This document shows, piece after piece, positions 45,830 to 55,210 of a stretch of 64,000 nt of DNA. Position 1 is the stretch's first letter. Each line of letters starts with the position of its first letter. Origin of the DNA: Phycisphaerales bacterium PN19_bin_20. GTDB lineage: Bacteria; Planctomycetota; Phycisphaerae; Phycisphaerales; UBA1924. Position numbers and translations under genes: made by a program. The notes beneath the pieces were generated by a model, which worked only from the letters and a program-made list of their open reading frames with translations, was not told the DNA's origin and did no database searches. The stretch is from assembly GCA_021173225.1 (NCBI GenBank), contig JAJOLK010000011.1, positions 23,679-87,678 on the forward strand. The letters run 5' to 3'.

Positions 45830-47920
45830 ATGCCGCTGCTGACCTCCACCAACCTCCAGCTCGCTTACGGGCACCGCACCATCCTTGACGGGATCTCTCT
45901 GTCCATCGAGGCCGGCGAACGCGTCGGCGTAGTTGGTAAAAACGGCGGCGGCAAGTCCAGCCTTATGAAGATCCTCGCCGGGCTCATGAAGCCCGACTCC
46001 GGCGACGTCTCGCTCGCCCGCGGCGCCCGCGCCGGTTATCTGCACCAAGACCCCGTGCTCGACATGAACGAGACCCTCCGCGGCGAGGCCGAGGCCGCCT
46101 TCGAGCACCTGCACAACCTGCACCGCCAGCTCGAAGCCATTTACCACGACATGGCCGACGCCGAGGGCGTCCAGCTTGACAAGCTCCTGAAGCGTCAAGT
46201 CGAGCTCGAAGAGCTGGTCAACGCCGCGGGCGGTTACGCCATCGACCACAAGGTCGACGCCACCTTGCACGGGCTTGGCTTCACCGACGCGCAGTTCACC
46301 ACGCCAGTCAGGGGCCTTTCGGGTGGGCAGAAGGGCCGCCTCTCGCTGGCCAAGCTGCTGCTCCAGCAGCCCGACGTGCTGCTGCTTGACGAGCCGACAA
46401 ACCACCTCGACATCGCCGGGCGACTCTGGCTCGAGCGTTTCTTGGTAGACGAGTTCCCCGGTGCCGTGCTGCTGATCAGCCACGACCGCTACCTGCTTGA
46501 CGGTGTCGTGCACCGCATCATCGAGCTTGAGCAGTGCCGCCTGATCGACTACCCCGGCAACTACGAGGCCTTTGTCGAGATCCGCGCGCAGCGCCGGCTC
46601 AGCCAGCTCCGCGCGTTTGAGAACCAGCAGACGCGGTTCAAGAGCGAGGAGGCCTTCATCCGCCGCTACCGCGCCGGGCAGCGCGCAAAGCAGGCCCAGG
46701 GGCGCCTTAGCCGCCTGACGCGCGAAAAAGAAGGCGCGCTCGAACGCCCCATCGAGCACTCGACCTTCCGCCTCGAGCTGCCCAAGGCCCCGCGCTCGGG
46801 CGAGATCGTCATGTCCGCCCGCGGCCTCACGAAGCAGTACCCCGACGCCGAGGGCGGGCTCCGCACGCTCTTCCGCGAGCTTGATATCAATATCGGCCGC
46901 GGCGAACGCTGGGGCATCGTCGGGCCCAACGGCGCGGGCAAGACCACGATCGTCCGCGTCCTGCTCGGTGAGCTTGCGCCCGACTCGGGCGTCGCACGCC
47001 TGGGCTCAAACCTCTCCGTCGGGCACTACCACCAAAGCCACGAGCACCTCGACAGCACCAAGACCGTCATCCAGCACCTGCAGAGCGTGATCCTCAAGGA
47101 GGTCCCCGGCGCGGGCTTCTCCGAGCAGCAGGCCCGCAACCTCGCCGGCGTCTTCTTGTTCAGCGGCGAAGAGCAGGACCGGACCCTGGGCACGCTCTCG
47201 GGTGGCGAGCGATCAAGGGCCGTGCTCGCGGGCCTGCTGGCCAGCGCAAAGAACCTGCTGGTGCTCGACGAGCCGACCAACCACCTTGATATCTCGAGCG
47301 CTGAGCGCCTTGAAGATGCGCTCGCCGCACCGGACGAAGAGTCTGGCGAGGACGGCTTCGAGGGCACGCTGATTCTCATCAGCCACGACCGCGCGCTGAT
47401 TGACTCAACCTGCGAGCACCTGCTGATCCTTGACGGGCTCGGCGGTGCCGAGGTCTTCCACGGCAACTGGACGGAGTGGAACCGCAAGCTCGCCGAGCGA
47501 GCCAAGGCCGCCAGCCAGGCCGTTGCCGAGACCAAGGCGCGCAAAGAGCAGGCCGAGCAGCAGCGCAAGAATGCCGAGGCCCGCAACGCCGAGGCCCGCA
47601 ACGCCGAGGCAAAGAACGCGGACGCGAAGAGGTCGTCGGCGCCGAGCCAGGCGAGGCCGTCCGGCGCGCACCAAAGTTCATCCCACGGCAAGCCCAACGG
47701 CAAGCCTCACAACAAGTCGCGCTTCAGCCGGTTTAGCACCGAGCAGATCGAGCAGAAGATGGGCACGATCCAGGCCGAGGTCGCGACCATCGACGAGCGG
47801 CTCTCCTCGGCCGAGTGCTGGAAGGACGTCCCGCTGCGCAACAACCTGCAAGACCAGCGCGAGCGCAAGCAGCAAGACCTCTCTGATCTCGAACAGGAAT
47901 ACCTGCAGCGGATGGAGTAA
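45830..47920 (+). CDS. ABC-F family ATPase (Uup-like)
   Basis: A 696-residue soluble tandem ABC ATPase that acts on ribosomes or DNA rather than in transport. The first domain has Walker A GKNGGGKS (38-45), signature LSGGQKGRLS and LLLDEPTNHLD. The second has GPNGAGKT (near 365), LSGGERSRAVLAG and VLDEPTNHLD. The interdomain linker is helical. The C terminus (about 550-696) is a long coiled coil with an Asn-Ala-Glu-Ala-Arg micro-repeat and a final Uup-like helical hairpin. ATG at 45830 begins the first domain. Confidence 0.93.
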   Translation: MPLLTSTNLQLAYGHRTILDGISLSIEAGERVGVVGKNGGGKSSLMKILAGLMKPDSGDVSLARGARAGYLHQDPVLDMNETLRGEAEAAFEHLHNLHRQLEAIYHDMADAEGVQLDKLLKRQVELEELVNAAGGYAIDHKVDATLHGLGFTDAQFTTPVRGLSGGQKGRLSLAKLLLQQPDVLLLDEPTNHLDIAGRLWLERFLVDEFPGAVLLISHDRYLLDGVVHRIIELEQCRLIDYPGNYEAFVEIRAQRRLSQLRAFENQQTRFKSEEAFIRRYRAGQRAKQAQGRLSRLTREKEGALERPIEHSTFRLELPKAPRSGEIVMSARGLTKQYPDAEGGLRTLFRELDINIGRGERWGIVGPNGAGKTTIVRVLLGELAPDSGVARLGSNLSVGHYHQSHEHLDSTKTVIQHLQSVILKEVPGAGFSEQQARNLAGVFLFSGEEQDRTLGTLSGGERSRAVLAGLLASAKNLLVLDEPTNHLDISSAERLEDALAAPDEESGEDGFEGTLILISHDRALIDSTCEHLLILDGLGGAEVFHGNWTEWNRKLAERAKAASQAVAETKARKEQAEQQRKNAEARNAEARNAEAKNADAKRSSAPSQARPSGAHQSSSHGKPNGKPHNKSRFSRFSTEQIEQKMGTIQAEVATIDERLSSAECWKDVPLRNNLQDQRERKQQDLSDLEQEYLQRME

Positions 47921-48350
47921 GGCAACTTCTCTTCCGTAACGCGGAACTTTCCCCAGTCCTCCAAATTTTGTTGGCGCCTGCCGACCTGCGGACAGGCGGA
48001 CCTCAGGGCCGGCGGGCTGGCGGGTTCTGGCCGTGCGAGAAGTTTACTGCCGCTCAAGAGCCTAAACGCCGCGGATTTGCTGCGAAACCTGTATCTGCGC
48101 CAGGATCGTCACGGCGGGGTCGGGCGGTACCGCAGGGTGGGTCGGGGCTTGCGTGGCCCACGATCGATCCAAGGGGTTTCGGTGCCTTGGGCAAAGTGTG
48201 GCGGGCTCTTGGTTTTTCTTGCAAGCCTATCTGAATCTGGTACGCAGCGCAGTCGGGCTTGGGCACTGGCGCGGCAACACTCTTTCGCAGAAGGCCGTCT
48301 CTCGGCCACCGCGTCGGTGGTCAAAGGCCCATGTAGAACAGGACAACAGC
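47921..48350. other. 430-base spacer before dockerin-like protein 1
   Basis: It contains a hairpin-like GCCTGCCG...CAGGC sequence near 47972, shortly after the ABC-F stop, and GC-rich DNA without a supported gene. The promoter for the downstream gene should be in the last 150 bases but no clear hexamers were found. Confidence 0.45.
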
Positions 48351-49955
48351 ATGAAAGCGATTACACTGGCGTTGCTCACGGCCGCGGGCTCTTGCACGGC
48401 GCTCGCCGCTCCGCGCGAGACGGTCACGTTCACCGACGTCCCGTCAATCACCCACCAGGGCCTGATCGACAACGCCACGCGCTCGCAGGCGTTCACCGGC
48501 ACCTACACCACCAGCCACCTGACGGTGAGCGGGACGATCGTGGGTCGGCGCGGCGCGACGTACGCCAACGAGGCGTCGATCATGGTTACGCCCCCGGGGG
48601 TTGGGTCGGTCCCGTTTGTCATCTCGCCCTTTACTGTCCAGACCTATACGTCGCCGCTGAGCACGCCGACGGGCTCGCTGGCGATCCCGGTCTCGGGGCT
48701 GACCACGGCGGGGACGTGGGGCTTTGAGTTCTTTGAGATGTACGATGATGCGTCGCTGCCCACCGGCACGTTTACCGACGCGCGTGACACGACGTGGCAG
48801 ACCGTAACTGTCACGCTCAACGACGGCGCGGTGCCCGCGCTGCCGCCGGGCGGGGGCGGCCCGAGCGTGACGTTCAGCGGCGTGCTCTCTGACGGGACGG
48901 GCGGGACGGAAGTGCGCAACTGGAACGCCAGCGCGACGCGGACGTACTCGGGCCTGCGTTACAGCGGGTATGTGACGGCACTGCGCGGCTTGCCGGGCGC
49001 GCCGACTCAGGTCGTCGGCGGTCAGACGCGGCAGGCCGCGATCCGCGTCACGCCCCCGGGCGGCGGCGCGCCGGTGGTTGTGCGGGGTGTGAGTGACTTG
49101 GCATCTTCGAGCTTGGCGGGTGGGTTCATCGCGCTGCCGGGTGCCGGGGCCGGGACGTACAGCTTTGACTTTTACGAGTGGGACGGCTCGGCCGCCAACT
49201 CGCTGGGCGACCAGCCCGGTGGGGCCGACAACGTCTGGACCACGGTGGTCTTCGAGCTCGCTGACGTACCGCCCCCGACGGTGACGACGGCGTTCGGTAC
49301 GGTGGGTCGCAACCCCGACGGGACTGAGCGGCTGTACACCAACAGCTTCGGGCCGGTGACGGGAACGCGGTGGATCAGCTTTGTGACGACCGCCGCGACA
49401 ACCGCCGCGGGCACGAACTATGTGGATATCGACAGCAACGGGTCGAGCGGTGACACGATGATCGGGCTGTTCAGTGCCGGCGGCGGGCTCTTGTCGTTTG
49501 ACGACGATGACGGCGTGGGTGTGGCGAGCTTGCTGACCTTTGGCAGCACGACGCCCAGGCCCCCGCAGGGGTTGGAGTCGCCGCGTGACGGGTTCAACGG
49601 CGAGCTGCCCGCGGGGACGTACTATCTCGCATCAGCGCCGTACTTTGCGACCTTCGCAACGCCGTTCGCGGTGGTGCCGGGTGGCGCGGCGCTGAGCTAT
49701 GTGATCAATCTGCGGACGAACCTGCCGAGCGGGCCGGCGGCGTGCGGCGCCTCGGACGTGGCGGGCAGCGGCCAGGCGGTCGGTGCCGACGGCGAGCTGA
49801 CGGCGGACGACATCATCGTGTTCATCGGGTGGTTTGTGGGCAATGACGCGCGGGCCGATGTGGCCAGCAGCGGCCAGCAGCCCGGGGGCGACGGCGAGTT
49901 CACGGCTGACGACGTGATCTTGTTCATCAACCGGTTTATCGCCGGCTGCCCATAA
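48351..49955 (+). CDS. Secreted protein with dockerin-like C terminus (1)
   Basis: A 534-residue exported protein. The signal peptide ends ALA, then the mature chain starts APRETVTF, as in the downstream paralogue. Two beta-rich modules follow (about 22-165 and 165-310). A third has YVDIDSNG, then IGLFSAGGGLLSFDDDDG and ends in GTYYL. Residues 465-534 are dockerin-like: two repeats with GADGELTADDIIVFI and GGDGEFTADDVILFI, bounded by Cys. Dockerins bind calcium and cohesins; in Phycisphaerae such tails anchor many secreted proteins. A perfect terminator follows. Confidence 0.82.
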   Translation: MKAITLALLTAAGSCTALAAPRETVTFTDVPSITHQGLIDNATRSQAFTGTYTTSHLTVSGTIVGRRGATYANEASIMVTPPGVGSVPFVISPFTVQTYTSPLSTPTGSLAIPVSGLTTAGTWGFEFFEMYDDASLPTGTFTDARDTTWQTVTVTLNDGAVPALPPGGGGPSVTFSGVLSDGTGGTEVRNWNASATRTYSGLRYSGYVTALRGLPGAPTQVVGGQTRQAAIRVTPPGGGAPVVVRGVSDLASSSLAGGFIALPGAGAGTYSFDFYEWDGSAANSLGDQPGGADNVWTTVVFELADVPPPTVTTAFGTVGRNPDGTERLYTNSFGPVTGTRWISFVTTAATTAAGTNYVDIDSNGSSGDTMIGLFSAGGGLLSFDDDDGVGVASLLTFGSTTPRPPQGLESPRDGFNGELPAGTYYLASAPYFATFATPFAVVPGGAALSYVINLRTNLPSGPAACGASDVAGSGQAVGADGELTADDIIVFIGWFVGNDARADVASSGQQPGGDGEFTADDVILFINRFIAGCP

Positions 49956-50336
49956 GGGCGTGGCGGCATGGGTGATGGTCCGAGAAGCTTGGTGATCTGA
50001 CAAAGAGCCCCCGGGGGACGAGCCCCGGGGGTTTTTCGTTGGTCCGGATGAAGGGATGGGTGCGGGATGTCGACGGGATGACGCAGAAATGTTAGAAAGC
50101 GCTTGCGGACTCTGCGTGGCGGTGGTAGCTTTCTGGGAGCTGCGCGGTTTCGGCATTGGCGGTCGGCCGCTTGCACGTTAGATGTGGCCCAAGTTGTTGG
50201 GGGTTGACGGATGAGCGCGGGGTGGCAACGGAACTGTGAATGGTCGGCGAGTGCGTGACTTGCCGGGCGTTGAACTCTGAATCGGTCGGGCTTACCTGTG
50301 TGGTGTTTGGACGTCTTTTAAGCGGAGGGCTCAATC
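49956..50336. other. 381-base spacer between dockerin-like genes
   Basis: The first 85 bases hold the terminator of gene 1. Further on GAAAGC...GCTTTC can pair near 50095-50135. A weak TTGAAC/TACCTG pair with 17-base spacing near 50270 may be the promoter of gene 2. No gene is seen. Confidence 0.4.
50008..50040 (+). terminator. Rho-independent terminator after dockerin-like protein 1
   Basis: CCCCCGGGG (50008-50016) pairs with CCCCGGGGG (50023-50031), followed by TTTTTCGTT. Confidence 0.9.
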
Positions 50337-53300
50337 ATGAAGAACAGCATGTACATGGCGGCGTTGGTGGCGTTGGCCGGCGGTAGCGTGGCGCTGGCTG
50401 CGCCGCGTGAGAGCGTGACGTTTTTGGCGGTGCCGAGCGACGGCCGGATCGGCGACGCGGCCAACACGATCCTCACGACGACTTTTAACGGCAGCGATGC
50501 GGGCGGCGCGTACACCGCGCGGTTCCTGACCTTGAGCGGCGCTCAGACTGAAGTGAACACGTCGACGATCCAGAGCGAGGCGGCGATCTTGATCACGCCC
50601 CCGGGCGGAACCCCTTTTATTGCCCGGCCGATCGTCACGGGCGTGGCGGGGACTGAGATCATTCCAGCGGGCTCGTTTGTGATCCCTGTGGGGTCGTTCA
50701 CGACGGCGGGGCAGTGGAGCTTTGCGTTCTTCGAGCTTTTCGATGATGCGGGCCTGGACGCGAACTGGGACACGATCACCTTCACCCTTGACGACGCGGC
50801 CCCGGTGACGGGCGCGGCGCCGGGCGCATTGCAGAACTTCAACCTGGCGGACGTGGTGGTCGACGGCCCAGTGGGCTTGCCCACGACGCGGACATTTACG
50901 GCGGCGGCGGGCGACACGGTTGGTTCGATCCGGTTCTCGGGTGTCGGCACGGGCCAGACGGCGAACCCTGCGGTGAACAGCGACGTGAACCCGCTGAGCC
51001 GTGCGCGGTTCCAGCTTGTGGCGCCGGACGGGACGACCGTCAGCGGCATCGGCACGCTGTGGGGTACAGCAACGCAGTCGAGCAGCACGGCTGTGGTGAC
51101 GGTGGGCATCCCTACGACGGTGGCCAGCGCCGGGGATTGGACGCTTCGGACATGGGACACCGGCGACTTTGCAGGCGTTGACAGCACGCTGAAGAGCCTG
51201 ACGGTCTCGTTCTTGCCCCCGCCGGACGCGCTGACGAACAACACGCTGATTGCGCTGACGGAGGGTCAGTTCGGAACGGCCACGCGTGCACTGGCCGTCG
51301 GCGGCGTGACGTGGTTCGCCTTTGACCTGCCGACGATGCCGGTGGGCAGCGTGGTGGACATCGATTCTGAGGGCTCGACGCTGACGCCGAGCAACGACAC
51401 GGGGATTGCGGTGTACCGCGGGACTGGCGTGGTCGAGGACACCGACAGCAACGACGGGTCGAACCTGCTGTCGGCGATCTCTTACGGGCCGGGCGGCGTG
51501 ACGGGCTCTTACACGGCCAGCGGCGTGCGTTTCAACGGGCGCGACGGCGCGGCCAGCGGTCTGGGTGCGCCGGGGCGTTACTACGTGGGCGTGGTGGGCG
51601 GTGATGTGATCACCGCGGTGCCGGCGACGTTCCAGGCGAACTTTGTGACCAACCCGACGCAGAGCAACAGCGGCAACGTGCAGCTTCGGGTGCGGTACTT
51701 CACGGCCGGTGCGCCGAGCCAGACGCCCAGCGCGACAACGATCAACCTGGTCGAAGGCGGCGCTTGGGCGAGTGCCACGGCGACGGCTGGGATCAGCGAT
51801 TGTGTGTGGTTCACGTTCACGACCCCGGCGATGACCGGCACGGGCGCGATGGACATCGACACGTTCGGGACGACCCTAAGCCCGCTGAACGACACGGACA
51901 TGGGTCTGTATGGGCCGACGGGCACGCTGATTGACGGCGACGACCAGGACGGCCCCGGCTCGCTGAGCGCGCTGAGCTACGGCGCTGGTCGGCGCAACGG
52001 GACGGGCGACGGGTTGCGGTACACGGGTCAGGACGGCTCGACGGCGGGCACGGCGGGCAACGTTGGGCCCAGCACGACGTACTTCCTGGCGGTGGGCACG
52101 GGCACGTCCTATTCGCACGGCAGCACGTTTAGCGCGCAGCCGACGACGGGTTCTTTGAACAGTGGCAGCGTGACGGCGCGGGTGCGTGCGTGGGCGAGCG
52201 GCGCGCCGAGCGACCCGGTGACGCCGCCGGTGAGCGAGGCGCTGGCGTTCCCGGCATCTGGCGCGACCACGAGCGACACCGAGACGCTGAGCGTCGGTCA
52301 GGTGAAGTGGTACACCATGGTGGTTCCCAGCGACATCGGCTGGTTCACCAACAGCGCGGTGCAGCTTGACAACGAGGGCTCGACGACGAGCCCGACGCTC
52401 AACGACACGGGCATGGGCGTCTACCGTGCGGACGCGACGCTGCGTGCGAGCGACACGCTGGACGGGACGGGCTCGATCGCGAGCTTCAGCTTCGGCTCTG
52501 ACGACCGGCCCGCGCCGGGCGACGGCGCGGCGTACAACGGGCGTGACGGCGCGCTCACGGCGGGGACCTATTACGTGGCGGTGGCGTTCGGCTCGCCTTT
52601 CTTCGCGTCCGACTTCTCGGTCACGAGCACGAGCCCGACGGTCTCTGGCGACGTGGTGACGAACCTGCGGTACTTCGCGCCGTCGATCACGACTGCGGCG
52701 ACACCGCCGGCGTCTGAGGAGGTCGGGCTGGTCTCGACGCTGACGCCCAACACTGAGCGTGTGATCACCCGGACGAACACGGTGACGGACGGGAACCTGG
52801 TAACGTGGTACCGGTTCAACACGACCAGCGCGGCGCTGGGCGCCAACGGGCTGTACGTGGACATCGACACCGAGGGGACGGCCCCGGGCGTGACCGAGGT
52901 TGTCGGCGCCTTGGTGGACAGCGAGATCGGCCTGTGGAGCAGCATTGGCCTGCAGGGCGGCAACGACGATGACGACGGCGCGGGCTTCCGCTCGGCGTTG
53001 TCGTACGGCTCAACGGTGGCGCGCGTGGCGATTGCGCCGGTTGCGCCGGCGGCCAGCGGTTTGCCGCGCGACGGGCGTGACGGGCCGCTGCCGGCGGGGA
53101 CGTACTATCTGTCGGTCAGCACGTTCAACACGGTGTACTTCGCGGCAGACTTCTCGCTGACGCTGCCAGCCGACCGTTCGGCGAGCATTGGCGACCGGCT
53201 GGTGAACTGGCGGACGAACCTGCCGGGCGGTCCGGCTCCGTGCGGCCCGTCGGACATCGCGAGCGCGGGCCCGGTGGCGGGCTTCGACGGCGAGCTGACG

Positions 53301-53468
53301 TCGGACGACATCATCTTCTTCATCACGGCCTTCACCGGCGGCAACCTCGCGGTGGCGGACATCGCCGGGCCCGGCCCGTCGGTGGGCGCTGACGGCGAGC
53401 TGACGTCGGACGACATCATCCTGTTCATCACTCGGTTCACGGGCTTCCTCCAGAGCGGCTGCCCGTAA
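50337..53468 (+). CDS. Secreted protein with dockerin-like C terminus (2)
   Basis: A 1043-residue exported paralogue of the upstream protein. The signal peptide ends ALA and the mature chain starts APRESVTF. After an N-terminal beta module, four related modules of about 150-180 residues occur. Each has a core D-[IN]-[DE]-x-x-G, then a GxY or GLW strand, a D-rich loop, SFG or SYG, and GTYY or RYYV. Residues 969-1043 are the dockerin-like tail (GFDGELTSDDIIFFI, GADGELTSDDIILFI) between Cys residues. GGAGGG precedes the ATG. Modules resemble bacterial pre-peptidase C-terminal (PPC) beta domains. No catalytic domain is seen, so a surface or binding role is likely. Confidence 0.82.
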   Translation: MKNSMYMAALVALAGGSVALAAPRESVTFLAVPSDGRIGDAANTILTTTFNGSDAGGAYTARFLTLSGAQTEVNTSTIQSEAAILITPPGGTPFIARPIVTGVAGTEIIPAGSFVIPVGSFTTAGQWSFAFFELFDDAGLDANWDTITFTLDDAAPVTGAAPGALQNFNLADVVVDGPVGLPTTRTFTAAAGDTVGSIRFSGVGTGQTANPAVNSDVNPLSRARFQLVAPDGTTVSGIGTLWGTATQSSSTAVVTVGIPTTVASAGDWTLRTWDTGDFAGVDSTLKSLTVSFLPPPDALTNNTLIALTEGQFGTATRALAVGGVTWFAFDLPTMPVGSVVDIDSEGSTLTPSNDTGIAVYRGTGVVEDTDSNDGSNLLSAISYGPGGVTGSYTASGVRFNGRDGAASGLGAPGRYYVGVVGGDVITAVPATFQANFVTNPTQSNSGNVQLRVRYFTAGAPSQTPSATTINLVEGGAWASATATAGISDCVWFTFTTPAMTGTGAMDIDTFGTTLSPLNDTDMGLYGPTGTLIDGDDQDGPGSLSALSYGAGRRNGTGDGLRYTGQDGSTAGTAGNVGPSTTYFLAVGTGTSYSHGSTFSAQPTTGSLNSGSVTARVRAWASGAPSDPVTPPVSEALAFPASGATTSDTETLSVGQVKWYTMVVPSDIGWFTNSAVQLDNEGSTTSPTLNDTGMGVYRADATLRASDTLDGTGSIASFSFGSDDRPAPGDGAAYNGRDGALTAGTYYVAVAFGSPFFASDFSVTSTSPTVSGDVVTNLRYFAPSITTAATPPASEEVGLVSTLTPNTERVITRTNTVTDGNLVTWYRFNTTSAALGANGLYVDIDTEGTAPGVTEVVGALVDSEIGLWSSIGLQGGNDDDDGAGFRSALSYGSTVARVAIAPVAPAASGLPRDGRDGPLPAGTYYLSVSTFNTVYFAADFSLTLPADRSASIGDRLVNWRTNLPGGPAPCGPSDIASAGPVAGFDGELTSDDIIFFITAFTGGNLAVADIAGPGPSVGADGELTSDDIILFITRFTGFLQSGCP

Positions 53469-53518
53469 TGATGGTGGCGTTGAGCCGGTAGTGGCTTAGA
53501 GCTTGTGAGACACAATCG

Positions 53519-53555
53519 CCCCCGCGTCACCATTGGCGCGGGGGTGTTTTCGTTT
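53519..53555 (+). terminator. Rho-independent terminator after dockerin-like protein 2
   Basis: CCCCCGCG (53519-53526) pairs with CGCGGGGG (53537-53544), followed by TGTTTTCGTTTTGA, nearly the tail of the 16S terminator. Confidence 0.9.
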
Positions 53556-53647
53556 TGAGAGCAGGTGCGTGAAGGGGGGAGTGTCGACGAGGGACAAGCG
53601 AAGAGGGAAGAGCGAAGCGGGATGAGGGTCGGTCCAATGGGCCCGAT

Positions 53648-53666
53648 GGCAGGATGTAATCCTGCC
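53648..53666 (-). repeat. Dispersed palindrome, copy 7 (inverted)
   Basis: GGCAGGATGTAATCCTGCC followed by CCACG; read on the minus strand it has the flanks CGTGG and ATCGGGC seen in other copies. It lies between converging genes. Confidence 0.88.
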
Positions 53667-53689
53667 CCACGGGTAGGCGCGGAGGCGGG

Positions 53690-53983
53690 TCAGTCTTGGT
53701 CGGGGGTTTCGGGCGGGTTGAGTTTGCCGGCGAGGAGGAGTTCCCAGGCGGTGGCGATGGCGGAGCCGCCGCGTTCGGTGTGGGTTTTTTTGCGGGCCTG
53801 GTCGATCATGGATTGGACGTCGTGCGGTGGGAAGAGCCAGTTGCGCCCGCCGTGGCTGGGGCCGTTGATGCGTGAAGCCTTGCGGATGGCGTCGAAGATT
53901 TTGGGTGAGACGTCGGCGGCGGCGAGGAGCTGCTTTTTGGTGAAGCCCGGGCCGGCGTACCTGAGTTCTTGGCCTCTGCGCAT
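53690..53983 (-). CDS. Small helix-turn-helix protein
   Basis: A 97-residue protein. FTKKQLLAAADVSPKIFDAIRKAS (14-37) reads as a helix-turn-helix of MerR/excisionase type, followed by a wing-like RNWLFPPHDVQSMIDQARKK. It probably binds DNA. It lies 41 bases after apt on the same strand. AAGGA precedes the ATG. There is no effector domain; the target is unknown. Confidence 0.65.
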   Translation of the reverse strand: MRRGQELRYAGPGFTKKQLLAAADVSPKIFDAIRKASRINGPSHGGRNWLFPPHDVQSMIDQARKKTHTERGGSAIATAWELLLAGKLNPPETPDQD

Positions 53984-54024
53984 GGTGTGGTCCTTGTTGG
54001 TGGTGGCGGGGTAGAGGTGCTTGG

Positions 54025-54561
54025 TTAGAGGGTGAGGACGGCCAGGACGGGGGCGTGGTGCTGGACTCGTGCGCGGCCGTTGAGTGCGGGCAGTTCGATC
54101 AGGACGGTGAGGCCGACGATGGTGCCGCCGAGGCGTTTGACGAGCTGGGCGCAGGCGTCGAGGGTGCCGCCGGTGGCGAGCAGGTCATCAACGATGACGA
54201 CGCGCTGTCCGTTGGTGATGGCGTCGGTGTGGATCTCGACGGTGTCGGAGCCGTATTCGAGCTGGTAGCTGACGGCGTCGGTGGTATGCGGGAGCTTGCC
54301 GGGCTTACGTACGGGGACGAAGCCGGCGGAGAGGGTTTGTGCGAGCGCGGTGCCGAAGATGAAGCCGCGGCTCTCGGCGCCGACGACGATGTCGATGTGC
54401 TGGCCGCGGAAGGGCGAGGCCATGAGCTCGATGGCCATGGCGAGTGCGCGCGGGTCTCGCAGGAGTGGTGTGAAGTCTTTGAAGAGCACGCCGGGCTTGG
54501 GGAAGTTGGGCACGTCACGGATGAGGGTGTGGAGGCGGTGCTGGAGGTCTTCGGTGATCAT
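54025..54561 (-). CDS. apt: Adenine phosphoribosyltransferase
   Basis: This 178-residue enzyme makes AMP from adenine and PRPP in purine salvage. The N terminus is typical (IRDVPNFPKPGVLFKDFTPLL), followed by GAESRGFIFGTALA, VRKPGKLPHTT and the PRPP loop VVIVDDLLATGGTL (about 120-133). The length is normal. It is followed by a small HTH gene. Confidence 0.95.
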   Translation of the reverse strand: MITEDLQHRLHTLIRDVPNFPKPGVLFKDFTPLLRDPRALAMAIELMASPFRGQHIDIVVGAESRGFIFGTALAQTLSAGFVPVRKPGKLPHTTDAVSYQLEYGSDTVEIHTDAITNGQRVVIVDDLLATGGTLDACAQLVKRLGGTIVGLTVLIELPALNGRARVQHHAPVLAVLTL

Positions 54562-54658
54562 CGGTGGTGAGGGTATGTGGGCGGGTTGGGGTGGGGCGTG
54601 ACGGCGTGCGGCAGTGGGGGCGCGTGGGAGTCGGGATTGGCGGAACTATGCTGGGCGC

Positions 54659-55210
54659 ATGAGCGAGACTCAAGGGTTGCCGACACTCACGCAGGTGCAG
54701 TTGCTTCCGGACGCGGAGCTGGTGTTGCGGTACAAGACGGGCGTTGAGAACTTTGACGCGCGGGCGGTGCGGCTGAGCGATGCGGAGCTGGATACGGCGT
54801 TCTTTGCGGAGGCGGGGGTGGGGACGTGGCCGTGCCGGGTGCTGCTGGGGCATTTGGCGGACGCGGAGCTGGCGTTTGTGTTTCGGCTTCGGAAGGTGGT
54901 GGCGGAAGAGCACCCGGTGCTTGAGGCGTGGGACGAGGGTGCGTTTATTGATTGCCAGCGGATGTACGGGACGCCGACGACGGGCACGCGGTTCCCGGTG
55001 GGCGCGTTTGTGGCGGCGATCCACACGCTTCGGCTGTGGACTGGGGCGTGGCTGGAGAGTTTGCCGGCGGAGGCGTGGGGGCGGACGGGCCTGCACGTTG
55101 AGCGTGGCGAGCAGAACCTGCGGCTGATTGCGCAGTACGCGACGTGGCACCTTGAGCACCACGCGTGGTACCTCAATGCGAAGGTGGTGCGGCTGCGTGG
55201 CCCGGCATGA
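54659..55210 (+). CDS. DinB-family protein
   Basis: A 183-residue four-helix-bundle protein of the DinB/YfiT type. Conserved metal-ligand His residues are seen in LLGHLADAE (near 64) and WHLEHHAWYL (near 165). Members can be thiol-dependent transferases or damage-inducible proteins. ATG at 54659 begins MSETQGL; an upstream GTG is less likely. Its 3' end overlaps the converging CDF gene by 38 bases. Confidence 0.82.
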   Translation: MSETQGLPTLTQVQLLPDAELVLRYKTGVENFDARAVRLSDAELDTAFFAEAGVGTWPCRVLLGHLADAELAFVFRLRKVVAEEHPVLEAWDEGAFIDCQRMYGTPTTGTRFPVGAFVAAIHTLRLWTGAWLESLPAEAWGRTGLHVERGEQNLRLIAQYATWHLEHHAWYLNAKVVRLRGPA

